A stretch of DNA of 38,621 bases from Sinomonas sp. ASV322 (GTDB lineage Bacteria > Actinomycetota > Actinomycetes > Actinomycetales > Micrococcaceae). The first letter of the stretch is position 1, and each line of letters begins with the position of its first letter. Below, in pieces: positions 16,895 to 25,021 of this stretch. The stretch is from assembly GCF_030908245.1 (NCBI RefSeq), contig NZ_JAVFJJ010000024.1, positions 1-38,621 on the forward strand, written 5' to 3'. Made by a program: the position numbers and the translations under genes. Under the pieces are notes generated by a model. The model was not told where the DNA came from. It saw only the letters and a list, made by a program, of their open reading frames with translations, and did not search any database.

Positions 16895-16927
16895 ACGGAG
16901 GGCCGGCGCGGTGCGCCGGCCCTCCGT
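16895..16927 (+). terminator. Hairpin terminator of accA3
   Basis: A perfect 14-bp stem ACGGAGGGCCGGCG/CGCCGGCCCTCCGT with a 5-nt loop, 16 nt after the stop and followed by TCGTGTTCC. Confidence 0.85.
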
Positions 16928-16939
16928 TCGTGTTCCGAT

Positions 16940-17125
16940 CTCCCCTGCTTCTGGCCCGACCTCCCCAACCACCCCGCCGGGTTCCCCAACTTCACGATTC
17001 AATCCGCGGCGTTTCGCACCGAATCGCCGGTGCGGCACGCCGGAGCGGCCCAAGTCTTGGGGCGGCCGGCCGTGAACGTGGGGAGCTCGGCGGAGGTTCT
17101 GGGGCGCTTGGCTCCGGTCACGGGG
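16940..17125. repeat. Inverted 21-nt phased CCCC/GGGG array
   Basis: Left arm: C4 tracts in CTCCCC, CTCCCC and TTCCCC beginning at 16940, 16961 and 16982. Right arm: G4 tracts in TTGGGG, GTGGGG, CTGGGG and ACGGGG beginning at 17057, 17078, 17099 and 17120. All steps are exactly 21 nt and the arms face each other. The region lies between two convergent genes and contains no credible coding frame. The right arm shares CAAG-TTGGGG with the array at 1379-1447. Confidence 0.85.
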
Positions 17126-17133
17126 ACGGGGCC

Positions 17134-18537
17134 TCACGCCGCGATGTTGTCCTCGAACTTCCGGTCGCGCGTCTCGCGGGTCACGAACAGCGCGACGAAC
17201 GTGAGCGCCGCGGCGACTGCCAGGTACACGCCGACCCACACGGTGCTGCCGCCGCCGGCCTTCCAGAGGGCTGTCGCGACGAAGGACGCCGGGGCGGCTC
17301 CGATCACCGAGGACAGGTTGTACGCGACCGCCGAGCCCGTGTACCGCACGTTCGAGGGGAAGAGCTCGGGCAGGATCGCGGCCATCGGCCCGAACGTCGA
17401 ACCCATGAGCGTGAAGCCCACGATGAGCCCCACCATGGCGGCGGCCTTGCCCGGGCCGAACATGAGGCCCCACGCGAGGCCGAACACGAGGATCCCGGAG
17501 GTCACCCAGAGCAGGAATCGGCGGCGTCCGAACTTCTCGGCGAGCGGGCCCGAAACGACCGTGAACACGGCGAAGAAGACGACGCCGATGATCTGCATCC
17601 ACAGGAACTCCGGCTGCGGGATGCCGAGGCCGGGCACGAAGTCGGCCGCATTGAACGCCTTGCCCGCCTTCGCGGCGGCCGCCTTGGCCGCCTCGACGCT
17701 GGCCGGGGCGATGCCGTAGCTGAGGGTGAACGTGGTGGTGAGGTAGAAGAGGACGTAGGTCGCGAGCATGATGAACGTGCCGGCGACGACGGCGCGCCAG
17801 TGGTGCTTGAACGTCGCCGCGATCGGAACCTTGGCGATCTTCTCGGCCTTGACGACCTTCTGGAATGACGTGCTCTCGACGAGCTTGAGCCGCACGTAGA
17901 GGCCGACGGCGACCATCACGATGCTCGCGAGGAACGGGATGCGCCAGCCGAAGTCGGCGAACTGCTGCGCGGTGAGGGTCCCCTGGAGGACCACGAACAG
18001 GATGTTCGCGAGGATGAAGCCGATCGGGGCGCCGAGCTGCGGGAACGTGCCCCACACGGCGCGCTTGCCAGCGGGGGCGTTCTCGGTCGCGAGCAGCGCC
18101 GCGCCGGACCACTCGCCGCCGAGCGCAACGCCCTGGGCGAAGCGGAGGACGACGAGGAACAGCGGGGCGAGGACGATCCACCCGGGCGTCGTGGCGGGCG
18201 GGAGGGCGCCCACGAGGAACGTCGAGAGGCCCATCGTGAGCAGCGACGCGACGAGCGTGCCCTTGCGTCCGAGCTTGTCGCCGAAGTGGCCGAACAGGAC
18301 CGAGCCGACCGGCCGCGCGACGAATGCGACGCCGAACACCGCGAAGGAGCTCAGGAGCGCGTTGAGGTCGCTCGCGTTCGGGAAGAAGAGCTTCGGGAAG
18401 ACGAGGACGGACGCCGTCGCGTACGCGTAGAAGTCGAAGAATTCGATCGTCGTGCCGATGAGGCTCGAGAAGATCACTCGCCCGCGAGTGTTCGCTGTCT
18501 CCTCGGCCGAAGATCGGGCGACCGCTGGTGAAGCCAT
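17134..18537 (-). CDS. MFS transporter, metabolite:H+ symporter (MHS) type
   Basis: A 467-residue major facilitator of the MHS subgroup (ShiA/ProP-like), 12 helices. Signatures: GTTIEFFDFYAYATA in TM1, GHFGDKLGRKGTLV in the TM2-3 loop, RFAQGVALGGEWSGAALLATENAP in part, and FGRRRFLLW in the TM8-9 loop. A charged or Ala-rich periplasmic loop (about 280-305) is longer than usual. Relatives carry dicarboxylates, shikimate, citrate or osmolytes; the substrate is not identifiable. Start ATG 18537 is chosen; GTG 18579 in frame would add 14 residues, and neither has a good ribosome site. It is divergent from narK and convergent with accA3. Confidence 0.87.
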   Translation of the reverse strand: MASPAVARSSAEETANTRGRVIFSSLIGTTIEFFDFYAYATASVLVFPKLFFPNASDLNALLSSFAVFGVAFVARPVGSVLFGHFGDKLGRKGTLVASLLTMGLSTFLVGALPPATTPGWIVLAPLFLVVLRFAQGVALGGEWSGAALLATENAPAGKRAVWGTFPQLGAPIGFILANILFVVLQGTLTAQQFADFGWRIPFLASIVMVAVGLYVRLKLVESTSFQKVVKAEKIAKVPIAATFKHHWRAVVAGTFIMLATYVLFYLTTTFTLSYGIAPASVEAAKAAAAKAGKAFNAADFVPGLGIPQPEFLWMQIIGVVFFAVFTVVSGPLAEKFGRRRFLLWVTSGILVFGLAWGLMFGPGKAAAMVGLIVGFTLMGSTFGPMAAILPELFPSNVRYTGSAVAYNLSSVIGAAPASFVATALWKAGGGSTVWVGVYLAVAAALTFVALFVTRETRDRKFEDNIAA

Positions 18538-18698
18538 AGCTGCAACGCGCCTTTCGCATGCCGGACTGCCCGTTGACACGGGTGCACAGGGTGTGTATGC
18601 GCCATCCTAGACAGGCTGTCCACGACTCGGACACTCGGTCCGCATTCCGAGACTGACCTCACGGCTCACCCGCGAACCGCGTGAGAGGAGAGGTCGAT

Positions 18699-18752
18699 GT
18701 CACGGCCTGTTTACACCCGGCGACGCTGGCCGAAACGCGCGCTTCTTAGCGT
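18699..18752 (+). promoter_or_regulatory. GlnR-like box and -10 of narK
   Basis: 5-mers on an 11-bp grid: GTCAC (18699), TTTAC (18710), CGACG (18721), GAAAC (18732). The first and last fit the actinobacterial GlnR half-sites GTnAC and GAAAC exactly; the middle two are weak. A candidate -10, TAGCGT, is at 18747-18752 with no good -35, as expected for an activated promoter. Confidence 0.5.
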
Positions 18753-18801
18753 TGAAAGCAGAACCGATCCACTCAGTTCCCCGAGCACCCCAGGAGAACC
18801 C

Positions 18802-20250
18802 ATGAGCACTGAACCCAGCGCAGCAGCCCCAGCTGTAGGACAGCGGACGACGGCGGCCCCCACCGGAGGCCTCCGTCTCGACTTCCGTGCGGGCCGCTGG
18901 ATCGAGCACTGGAACCCCGAGGACACCGCCCAGTGGGAGGGCGAGGGCCGCGCGATCGCGCGCCGGAACCTCGCGTGGTCCATCTTTGCCGAGTTCCTCG
19001 GCTTCGTCATATGGCAGCTGTGGTCGATCGTCGTCGTCTCGCTCCCCGCGGCTGGCTTCAAGTTCGACACGAGCCAGACGTTCTGGCTCATCTCGATGCC
19101 GAGCCTCGTCGGCGCGACCCTGCGCATCCCCTACACGTTCATGGTGTCCCGCTTCGGCGGCCGCAACTGGACGATCTTCTCCGCCCTGCTGCTCCTCATC
19201 CCGGCTCTCGGCCTCGCGGCGTGCGTCTCGAACCCGTCCACGCCATTCTGGGTCATGCTCCTCGCGGCCGGACTCGCGGGCTTCGGCGGCGGCAACTTCG
19301 CGAGCTCGATGGCCAACATCACGTTCTTCTACCCGGCCAAGGAGAAGGGCTGGGCGCTCGGCCTCAACGCGGCGGGCGGCAACCTCGGCGCGGCGGTCTC
19401 TCAGCTCGCGGTGCCGATCGCGGTGAGCCTCACGGCCGTCGTCGTGACCGGTGTCACGGGCACCAAGAACGGCGGTGCGACGCTCGCGATGGCCGGACTC
19501 ATGTGGGTTCCCCTCATCCTCATCGCAGCCTTCGGCGCGTGGCGGAACATGCACAACCTCTCGAACGCGAAGGGCGATGTCGCGGGCTCCCTCGCAGCCC
19601 TCAAGGAACCACACCTCTGGATCGTCGCGTTCCTCTACATCGGCACATTCGGCTCGTTCATCGGCTTCAGCGGCGTGTTCCCCAAGCTCATCAAGGACCT
19701 GTTCCCGACCTACTCCACCTTCGCCGTCGGCGCTGCCGCGCTCTCGCTCGCGTTCCTCGGCCCGCTCGTCGGGTCTCTCGCCCGCCCCTACGGCGGCAAG
19801 CTCGCGGACCGCTTCGGCGGCGCGCGCATCACGGTCGGTTCGTTCGCGGTCATGGCGGTCGTGACGCTCGGGCTCATCGCAACGCTCCCCCTCAAGAACT
19901 TCTGGCTCTTCCTCGTCCTCTTCCTCACCTTGTTCGCCGCGAGCGGCATCGGCAACGGCTCGACGTACCGCATGATCCCGGTGATCTTCGCCCGGGCAAG
20001 CCGTGCCGCGAAGGCCGGGGCGGCGCCGTCGTACACCGCCCGGCTCTCCTCGGCGGCCCTCGGCCTCATCTCGGCGATCGGCGCGTACGGAGGGTTCGCG
20101 ATCCCGCAGCTCCTCGGCGCGTCGAGCAGCGCGACCGGCTCGTACGTCCCCGCGTTCTTCGGCTTCGTCGGCGCGTACGCCCTCATGCTCGTCGTCTCAT
20201 GGGCGTGCTACCTGCGCCGCGGAAGCGCCGTGGCACGGACCGGAGCCTGA
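18802..20250 (+). CDS. narK: Nitrate/nitrite transporter, NarK family
   Basis: A 482-residue MFS protein of the nitrate/nitrite porter family with about 12 helices. The nitrate signature regions GFGGGNFASSMANITFF and KGWALGLNAAGGNLG (around residues 155-195) and the second Gly-rich stretch GIGNGSTYRMIPVIF (near 390) are clear; an Arg in TM2 (LRIPYTFMVSRFGGRNW) is the expected anion contact. It would import nitrate for the reductase whose gene starts 1 nt after its stop. ATG 18802 has AGGAG at 18792; the frame is open upstream but those codons overlap the control region. A GlnR-like box lies about 65-100 nt upstream. Confidence 0.92.
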   Translation: MSTEPSAAAPAVGQRTTAAPTGGLRLDFRAGRWIEHWNPEDTAQWEGEGRAIARRNLAWSIFAEFLGFVIWQLWSIVVVSLPAAGFKFDTSQTFWLISMPSLVGATLRIPYTFMVSRFGGRNWTIFSALLLLIPALGLAACVSNPSTPFWVMLLAAGLAGFGGGNFASSMANITFFYPAKEKGWALGLNAAGGNLGAAVSQLAVPIAVSLTAVVVTGVTGTKNGGATLAMAGLMWVPLILIAAFGAWRNMHNLSNAKGDVAGSLAALKEPHLWIVAFLYIGTFGSFIGFSGVFPKLIKDLFPTYSTFAVGAAALSLAFLGPLVGSLARPYGGKLADRFGGARITVGSFAVMAVVTLGLIATLPLKNFWLFLVLFLTLFAASGIGNGSTYRMIPVIFARASRAAKAGAAPSYTARLSSAALGLISAIGAYGGFAIPQLLGASSSATGSYVPAFFGFVGAYALMLVVSWACYLRRGSAVARTGA

Positions 20251-20251
20251 C

Positions 20252-22513
20252 GTGACGAAGCCGGCGGATCCCGCCCGGATCGCCCCGCCCACCCAACCCA
20301 CGGCTACCGCGACCCACTGCCCCTACTGCGCGCTGCAGTGCGGGATGTCGCTCACGCCGCTCGAGGGAGGCGAGGCTCCCGTCGAGGTGACCGGCCGCGA
20401 CTTCCCCACCAACCGCGGCGGCCTGTGCCGCAAGGGCTGGACGGCGGCCGAGCTCCTTCAGCACCCTGAGCGGATCACCGAGCCCCTCGTCCGCGACGCC
20501 GACGGCGCGCTGCGTCCCGCGACGTGGGACGAGGCACTCGAGCGGGTCGCAAACGAGCTCCGCCGCATCCAGGCCGAGCATGGGAAGGACGCCGTCGGAA
20601 TCTTCGGCGGCGGAGGCCTCACGAACGAGAAGGCGTACCTTCTGGGCAAGTTCGCGCGCGTCGCGCTCGGCACGTCCCGCATCGACTACAACGGCCGGTT
20701 CTGCATGTCCTCGGCCGCCGCGGCCGGCAATCGCGCCTTCGGGATCGACCGCGGCCTCCCGTTCCCGCTCACGGACGTCGACACAGCGGACACGATCCTC
20801 ATGCTCGGCTCGAACGTCGCCGAGACGATGCCGCCGTTCGTCCAGCACCTCGCCGGGGCGCGCGCGGCGGGCGGGCTCGTCGTCGTCGACCCGCGACGCT
20901 CGGCGACCGCCCAGCTGACGGACGACGGCGCCGGAACTCACCTCGCGCCGGCCCCGCACACGGACCTCGTCCTTCTTCTGGGCCTGGCGCACGTCGTGAT
21001 CAACGATGGGCTCCTGGATTCGCGGTACCTCGCGGAGCGGACCGAGGGACTCGAGTCGGTGATCCGGTCCGTCGCGCCGTGGTGGCCCGAGCGGGTCCAG
21101 GCGACCACCGGCGTCCCCGCGGACCTCATCCGCTCGACCGCGCGCCGCCTCGCGGAATCCGCTCGCACCGGCTCGTGCTACATCCTTACGGGCCGCGGCA
21201 TCGAGCAGCACGCCGACGGCACCGACACCGTCACGGCCGCGATCAACCTCGCGCTCCTCCTCGGCCTCCCGGGCTCGCCGCGCGGCGGCTACGGCACACT
21301 GACCGGCCAGGGCAACGGGCAGGGCGGGCGCGAGCACGGACAGAAGGCCGACCAGCTCCCCGGCTACCGCAAGATCACCGACCCCGACGCCCGCGCGCAC
21401 ATGGCCCGGGTCTGGGGCGTGCCCGAGGCGAGCATCCCCGGCCCGGGGCTCCCCGCCGTCGAGCTTCTGCGCACCCTCGGAACGGACGACGGCGTGCGCG
21501 CGCTCCTCGTGCACGGCGCCAACGTGGTGGTCTCCGCGCCGGACGTGTCCGCGGTCCGCGACGGCCTGCGCCGGCTTGACCTCCTCGTGGTGTCTGACTT
21601 CTTCCTCTCCGAGACCGCGCGCGAGGCCGACGTCGTGCTCCCGGTCCTGCAGTGGGCCGAGGAGGAGGGCACGATGACGAACCTCGAGGGCCGAGTGCTC
21701 CGGCGCCGACGCGCGGTCGAGGCCCCCGAGGGCGCGCGCTCCGAGCTGTGGATCATGAACCGCCTCGCGGAGCTGCTCGACGCCCCGTCGGCCTTCCCGA
21801 CTGAGCCCGAGGTGGTCTTCGAGGAGCTGCGGAGCGCCTCGCGGGGTGGTCTCGCGGACTACTCGGGCGTCTCGTACGAGCTCCTCGACACGGGGGCCGA
21901 GGTGTACTGGCCGTATCCTGCCGGCTCGAGCGGGACCCCGCGCCTCTTCGCCGAGCGTTTCGCGCACGACGACGGCCGGGCTCGGCTCGTCGCCGTGCGG
22001 GCCGCGACGCCTTCGTGGTCGCCATCCCGCCCGGCCCCCGAGGAGTTCCACCTCGCGACGGGGCGCCTCCTCGAGCATTACCAGTCGGGGGCCCAGACCC
22101 GCCGTGTGGCGGCCCTCAGCACCGCGCAGCCCGAGCCGCGGCTCCAGCTCCACCCCGCCGCGGCCGCACGCCTGCGGGTCGCCGACAAGGCATGGGTACG
22201 GGTGACGCGTCTCGGGGAGCGCGCAACCCAGGACGCGGCGCCGTCGTCCTCCGGTTCGGCCGCCGCCGGACGCGAGGTCCTCTGCCGCGTCGAGCTCACG
22301 CTCGACATCCGCCCGGACACCGTGTTCCTCCCGTTTCATTTCCCGGGGCTGGCCGCCGCGAACCAAGTCACCGAGTCCCGCACCGACCCCATCTCGGGAA
22401 TGCCCGAGTTCAAGACCACCCGCGTCCTCGTCCAGCCGGCAGACTTTCCTCCCGCCGGCGACCCCGACGCCGACCTCATCTGTGCAAGTCAGCATGAAGG
22501 CCGGTCCTCGTGA
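20252..22513 (+). CDS. nasC: Assimilatory nitrate reductase, molybdopterin catalytic subunit
   Basis: A 753-residue Mo-bis-MGD oxidoreductase of the NarB/NasA/NasC type, reducing nitrate to nitrite in the cytosol. The N-terminal [4Fe-4S] ligands are C23, C26, C30 (HCPYCALQC) and C59 (GGLCRKG). Downstream come the molybdopterin core (GGGGLTNEKAY, NGRFCMSSAA), GSNVAETMPP, TGQGNGQGGREHGQKADQLPG in part, and the C-terminal MGD-binding barrel (LATGRLLEHYQSG, NQVTESRTDPISGMPEFK). No BFD [2Fe-2S] tail is present; that domain is on the next gene. The frame continues upstream into narK, but GTG 20252 with GGAG is the true start, 1 nt after the narK stop. Confidence 0.93.
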   Translation: MTKPADPARIAPPTQPTATATHCPYCALQCGMSLTPLEGGEAPVEVTGRDFPTNRGGLCRKGWTAAELLQHPERITEPLVRDADGALRPATWDEALERVANELRRIQAEHGKDAVGIFGGGGLTNEKAYLLGKFARVALGTSRIDYNGRFCMSSAAAAGNRAFGIDRGLPFPLTDVDTADTILMLGSNVAETMPPFVQHLAGARAAGGLVVVDPRRSATAQLTDDGAGTHLAPAPHTDLVLLLGLAHVVINDGLLDSRYLAERTEGLESVIRSVAPWWPERVQATTGVPADLIRSTARRLAESARTGSCYILTGRGIEQHADGTDTVTAAINLALLLGLPGSPRGGYGTLTGQGNGQGGREHGQKADQLPGYRKITDPDARAHMARVWGVPEASIPGPGLPAVELLRTLGTDDGVRALLVHGANVVVSAPDVSAVRDGLRRLDLLVVSDFFLSETAREADVVLPVLQWAEEEGTMTNLEGRVLRRRRAVEAPEGARSELWIMNRLAELLDAPSAFPTEPEVVFEELRSASRGGLADYSGVSYELLDTGAEVYWPYPAGSSGTPRLFAERFAHDDGRARLVAVRAATPSWSPSRPAPEEFHLATGRLLEHYQSGAQTRRVAALSTAQPEPRLQLHPAAAARLRVADKAWVRVTRLGERATQDAAPSSSGSAAAGREVLCRVELTLDIRPDTVFLPFHFPGLAAANQVTESRTDPISGMPEFKTTRVLVQPADFPPAGDPDADLICASQHEGRSS

Positions 22514-22538
22514 GGACCGACCCGCGTGAGGAGCGCCC

Positions 22539-24131
22539 GTGACCTTCATCCCTGACCACGCCGGCCCGGAGCGGGGCAGCGCGCCCGAGCGCATCGTCGT
22601 CGTCGGCTTCGGCCCCGTCGCGGCGCGCTTTGTCGAGGAGCTCCGGCCCGCCGTCGTCGCGGGCGCCGCCCAGCTCACGATCGTCGGCGAAGAGGAACAG
22701 GCCGCCTACAACCGCGTGCTCGTCGCGGACCTCGGCGTGGGGCGGACGTCGCTTGCGTCGATGCAGCTTGCGGACGCGCACGAGCTCGCGGCCGACGGCG
22801 TACACGTCGTCCTCGGTGCCCGCGTCCAGCGCATCGATCGGAGCCGCCGGAACGTCCACCTCGCGGACGGCACGGCATTCCCCTACGACCGGCTCGTCCT
22901 CGCGACGGGCGCCCGCGCGGCAATCCCGAACCTCACGGGCCTCAACCCCGACCCGCAGCACCCCGTGCTCCCCGACGGCGTGACGGCGCTACGCGATCTC
23001 GCGGACGCCGAACGCCTCGCCGAGGCCGTGCGGGGCCGGAAGCGCGTCGTCGTGCTCGGCGGCGGCGTGCTCGGGCTTGAGGCCGCGCTCGCGGCGTCCG
23101 AGGAGGGCGCGAGCGTCACGGTCGTACACCACGGCGAGAGGCCGCTCGGGCGGCAGATCGACGCAGCGGGCGGCGGGACGCTCTCGTCGATCCTGCGGCA
23201 CCAGGGACTGTGCCTCGCGCGGAACGCCCGCGCGACCGGCATCGCGACCGGCCCCGACGGCGCCTTCCGGGCGCTCCTCCTCGACGACGGAACCGCGGTC
23301 GAGGGCGATCTCCTCGTGCTCGCCTGCGGCGCCCGGCCCCGCAAGGAGCTCGCCGAGGGGGCTGGCCTGGCGGTCGGCCACGGCGTCCTCGTCGACCACC
23401 GCCTCGGGGCGCTGCACACGGAGCACGTCTTCGCGATCGGCGACTGCGCCGAGGTGCGCTGCGCGGACCACTTGTGCGCCGCGTGCGAGCGCAGCTCGGG
23501 ACCGAGCGGGCTCATCGCCCCTGGCTGGCGGCAGGCCGACTGGCTTGCGGCCTCCTTCCGCGCACGGCTCCTCGGCGAGCCGGCACCGGGGCCTCTGCCC
23601 GAGGAGCGGCCGGGCGTTATCCTCCTCAAAGCGCGCGGCGTGAACCTCGCGCTGGCCGGCGGCGTCCAGGCAGACCCGTGGGACGCCGAAGCCTGGGAGG
23701 CCGACGCGGCCGCCGGACGCGCCCCGCTCGAGGTCTCGCTCTGGGCGGACGCCGCGCATGGCCGCTACGTCAAAATGTGCACGCGTGACGGGGTACTCGA
23801 GGGCTTCGTCGCACTCGGGATGCCGCGCGCGGCCGCCGAGCTCACGCTCCTCTTCGGAAGCGGTGCCGAGCTCCCCGCCGACCGCTCGGTCATCCTGCGG
23901 CTCGACGGTCCCGAGAGCTCGCTCGGCCGGCCGGGCACGGCCGCGGGCCCCGAGTCGACCCTGTGTCGGTGCGCGGGCGTGAGCCGGGGCACGGTCCAGG
24001 AGGCCGTCGTGGGCGGATGCTCGACCGTCGAGGAGGTCTCGAAGGCGACCCGCGCGGGGACCGGCTGCGGAGGCTGCAAGGACAGCGTCCGCGAGCTCAT
24101 CGAACAGCACTTCGCCGTCGTCGCCGCTTAG
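22539..24131 (+). CDS. nasB: Nitrate reductase electron-transfer subunit (FAD/NAD(P)H, [2Fe-2S])
   Basis: A 530-residue flavoprotein that passes electrons from NAD(P)H to the reductase. A pyridine-nucleotide-disulfide oxidoreductase domain (FAD site VVVGFGPVAARF; NAD(P) site VVVLGGGVLGLEAA; HVFAIGDCAE) is followed by a NirB-like middle domain and a C-terminal BFD-type [2Fe-2S] domain with Cys ligands in LCRCAG and GCGGC. It resembles the N-terminal half of NirB without the siroheme part. GTG 22539 has GAGGAG seven bases upstream, 25 nt after nasC. The electron-donor role is inferred from the fold and operon. Confidence 0.88.
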   Translation: MTFIPDHAGPERGSAPERIVVVGFGPVAARFVEELRPAVVAGAAQLTIVGEEEQAAYNRVLVADLGVGRTSLASMQLADAHELAADGVHVVLGARVQRIDRSRRNVHLADGTAFPYDRLVLATGARAAIPNLTGLNPDPQHPVLPDGVTALRDLADAERLAEAVRGRKRVVVLGGGVLGLEAALAASEEGASVTVVHHGERPLGRQIDAAGGGTLSSILRHQGLCLARNARATGIATGPDGAFRALLLDDGTAVEGDLLVLACGARPRKELAEGAGLAVGHGVLVDHRLGALHTEHVFAIGDCAEVRCADHLCAACERSSGPSGLIAPGWRQADWLAASFRARLLGEPAPGPLPEERPGVILLKARGVNLALAGGVQADPWDAEAWEADAAAGRAPLEVSLWADAAHGRYVKMCTRDGVLEGFVALGMPRAAAELTLLFGSGAELPADRSVILRLDGPESSLGRPGTAAGPESTLCRCAGVSRGTVQEAVVGGCSTVEEVSKATRAGTGCGGCKDSVRELIEQHFAVVAA

Positions 24132-24376
24132 GGGCAGGGCGACGGCGGCGAGGCAGGAGCGCTTGAAAAATACACCTCGTAGAGGCGTAACTTATTGGGC
24201 AGTGTGAGCGATGACATAGTGGGAAGCCGGAGCGGAACTGTCCACCGTGCCGGCTTTGCTCTGTCCCAGCAGCTGGGCCGGGCTGGAACCTTCCCCCAGT
24301 ACGTTCCAGCCCGGCCAGGTCCCTGCGGCAACGCCATCACACGTCGTAGAACACCCGGCTGACGACTCCGGGCCGG
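24132..24376. other. Unassigned structured intergenic segment
   Basis: Part of a 362-nt convergent spacer between nasB and the hemerythrin-like gene. It starts with an unusually AT-rich stretch for this genome (TTGAAAAATACACC, then TAACTTATTGG), followed by nested inverted repeats: AAGCCGG/CCGGCTT (24222-24256) and the strong 14-bp hairpin 24276-24316. No protein frame or tRNA is seen and I recognise no riboswitch family. It could be a small RNA gene, a terminator complex or a decayed insertion. Confidence 0.4.
24276..24316. terminator. Strong hairpin after the nitrate reductase operon
   Basis: A perfect 14-bp stem GGCCGGGCTGGAAC/GTTCCAGCCCGGCC around a 13-nt loop, 145 nt after the nasB stop. 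There is no T tract, so a role other than termination is possible. Confidence 0.55.
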
Positions 24377-24479
24377 CAGTTACCTTCTCGCAGCCGGCAG
24401 TTACCTTAATGCGGAATAAGTCCTATTGAAGGTGACTTTTCGGGCGTGAAGGTAACTGCGCAGGGCAAGAAGGTGACTT
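24377..24479. repeat. Inverted array of AAGGTRACTK elements
   Basis: Five 10-nt elements. CAGTTACCTT begins at 24377 and 24398. The opposite orientation follows: AAGGTGACTT at 24429, AAGGTAACTG at 24449, AAGGTGACTT at 24470. Steps within each arm are 20-21 nt, and the arms point at each other across an AT-rich centre. The array ends 14 nt from the end of the hemerythrin-like gene. Confidence 0.85.
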
Positions 24480-24493
24480 GCCGGCTTGCCCGC

Positions 24494-24970
24494 CTAAGCC
24501 TCTGTGACGTCCTCGAGAGTCCCGACGGCCTCCGCGAGGCTCAGGCCCGGGCTAGCGGCGATGAAGGGCAGCAGGAGGCGCTCCTCCTTCCCTATGTGCA
24601 GCGCGAGGACGCGTGCGATCACGAGGCCGAGGGCCGCGGGGCGGGCCCCGCCATCGACTCGGCGGAGCTCGTCGACGAGGCCCACGAGGGTCTGATGCTC
24701 CTGCAGGAGCCCCTCAACGAGCAGTCCGGCCTCGGCGGTCGCGTGCGCCCCGCCGTAGAGCGGTCCCTCCTCGGCGACCAGATGCGGGATGAGCTCGTCC
24801 TCGCACCACGAGACCAGGTTGGCCTTCTCATCGTGGGCGGTGACTGTGTCGCCGGCTTCGACGGCATCGAGGAGGGCGCCCGAAAGCGCCCGCACGCGTT
24901 CCAGAAGGCGGTCGTGGCGGTGGCCGATGGCCGCCGCTGCCTCCCCGACCGTCGGGTGCGAACTTTTCAT
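24494..24970 (-). CDS. Hemerythrin HHE domain protein
   Basis: A 158-residue four-helix protein with the metal ligands of HHE hemerythrin domains: H17/H19 (GHRHD), H63 and E67 (PHLVAEE), H92 (QEHQTL), H125 and E129 (LHIGKEE). Such proteins bind a di-iron centre and sense or handle O2 or NO. Next to nitrate/nitrite reductases, a role in NO or nitrosative stress is attractive but unproven. ATG 24970 is chosen; a TTG at 25006 would add 12 residues (SGHDAEADHGA). It is last in a minus-strand run with the M20 hydrolase and LpdA genes, 51 nt from its neighbour. Confidence 0.82.
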   Translation of the reverse strand: MKSSHPTVGEAAAAIGHRHDRLLERVRALSGALLDAVEAGDTVTAHDEKANLVSWCEDELIPHLVAEEGPLYGGAHATAEAGLLVEGLLQEHQTLVGLVDELRRVDGGARPAALGLVIARVLALHIGKEERLLLPFIAASPGLSLAEAVGTLEDVTEA

Positions 24971-25021
24971 GGCGCCATGATCCGCTTCAGCGTCGTGGCC
25001 GCTCAAGGGGCGAAGCCGCGT

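Noticed and set aside
1379-17125. CRISPR array interpretation of the 21-nt repeats
   Set aside because: Units are too short, the conserved core is only 5-6 bases, there are no unique spacers of constant length and no cas genes.
20183-22678. Minus-strand frame of over 800 codons opposite nasC
   Set aside because: Antisense shadow; nasC has all expected iron-sulfur and molybdopterin motifs.
24222-24340. Possible riboswitch or tRNA in the nasB downstream spacer
   Set aside because: Structure is present, but no cobalamin, molybdenum-cofactor, ZTP or tRNA consensus could be aligned by eye, and it lies downstream of genes, not upstream.
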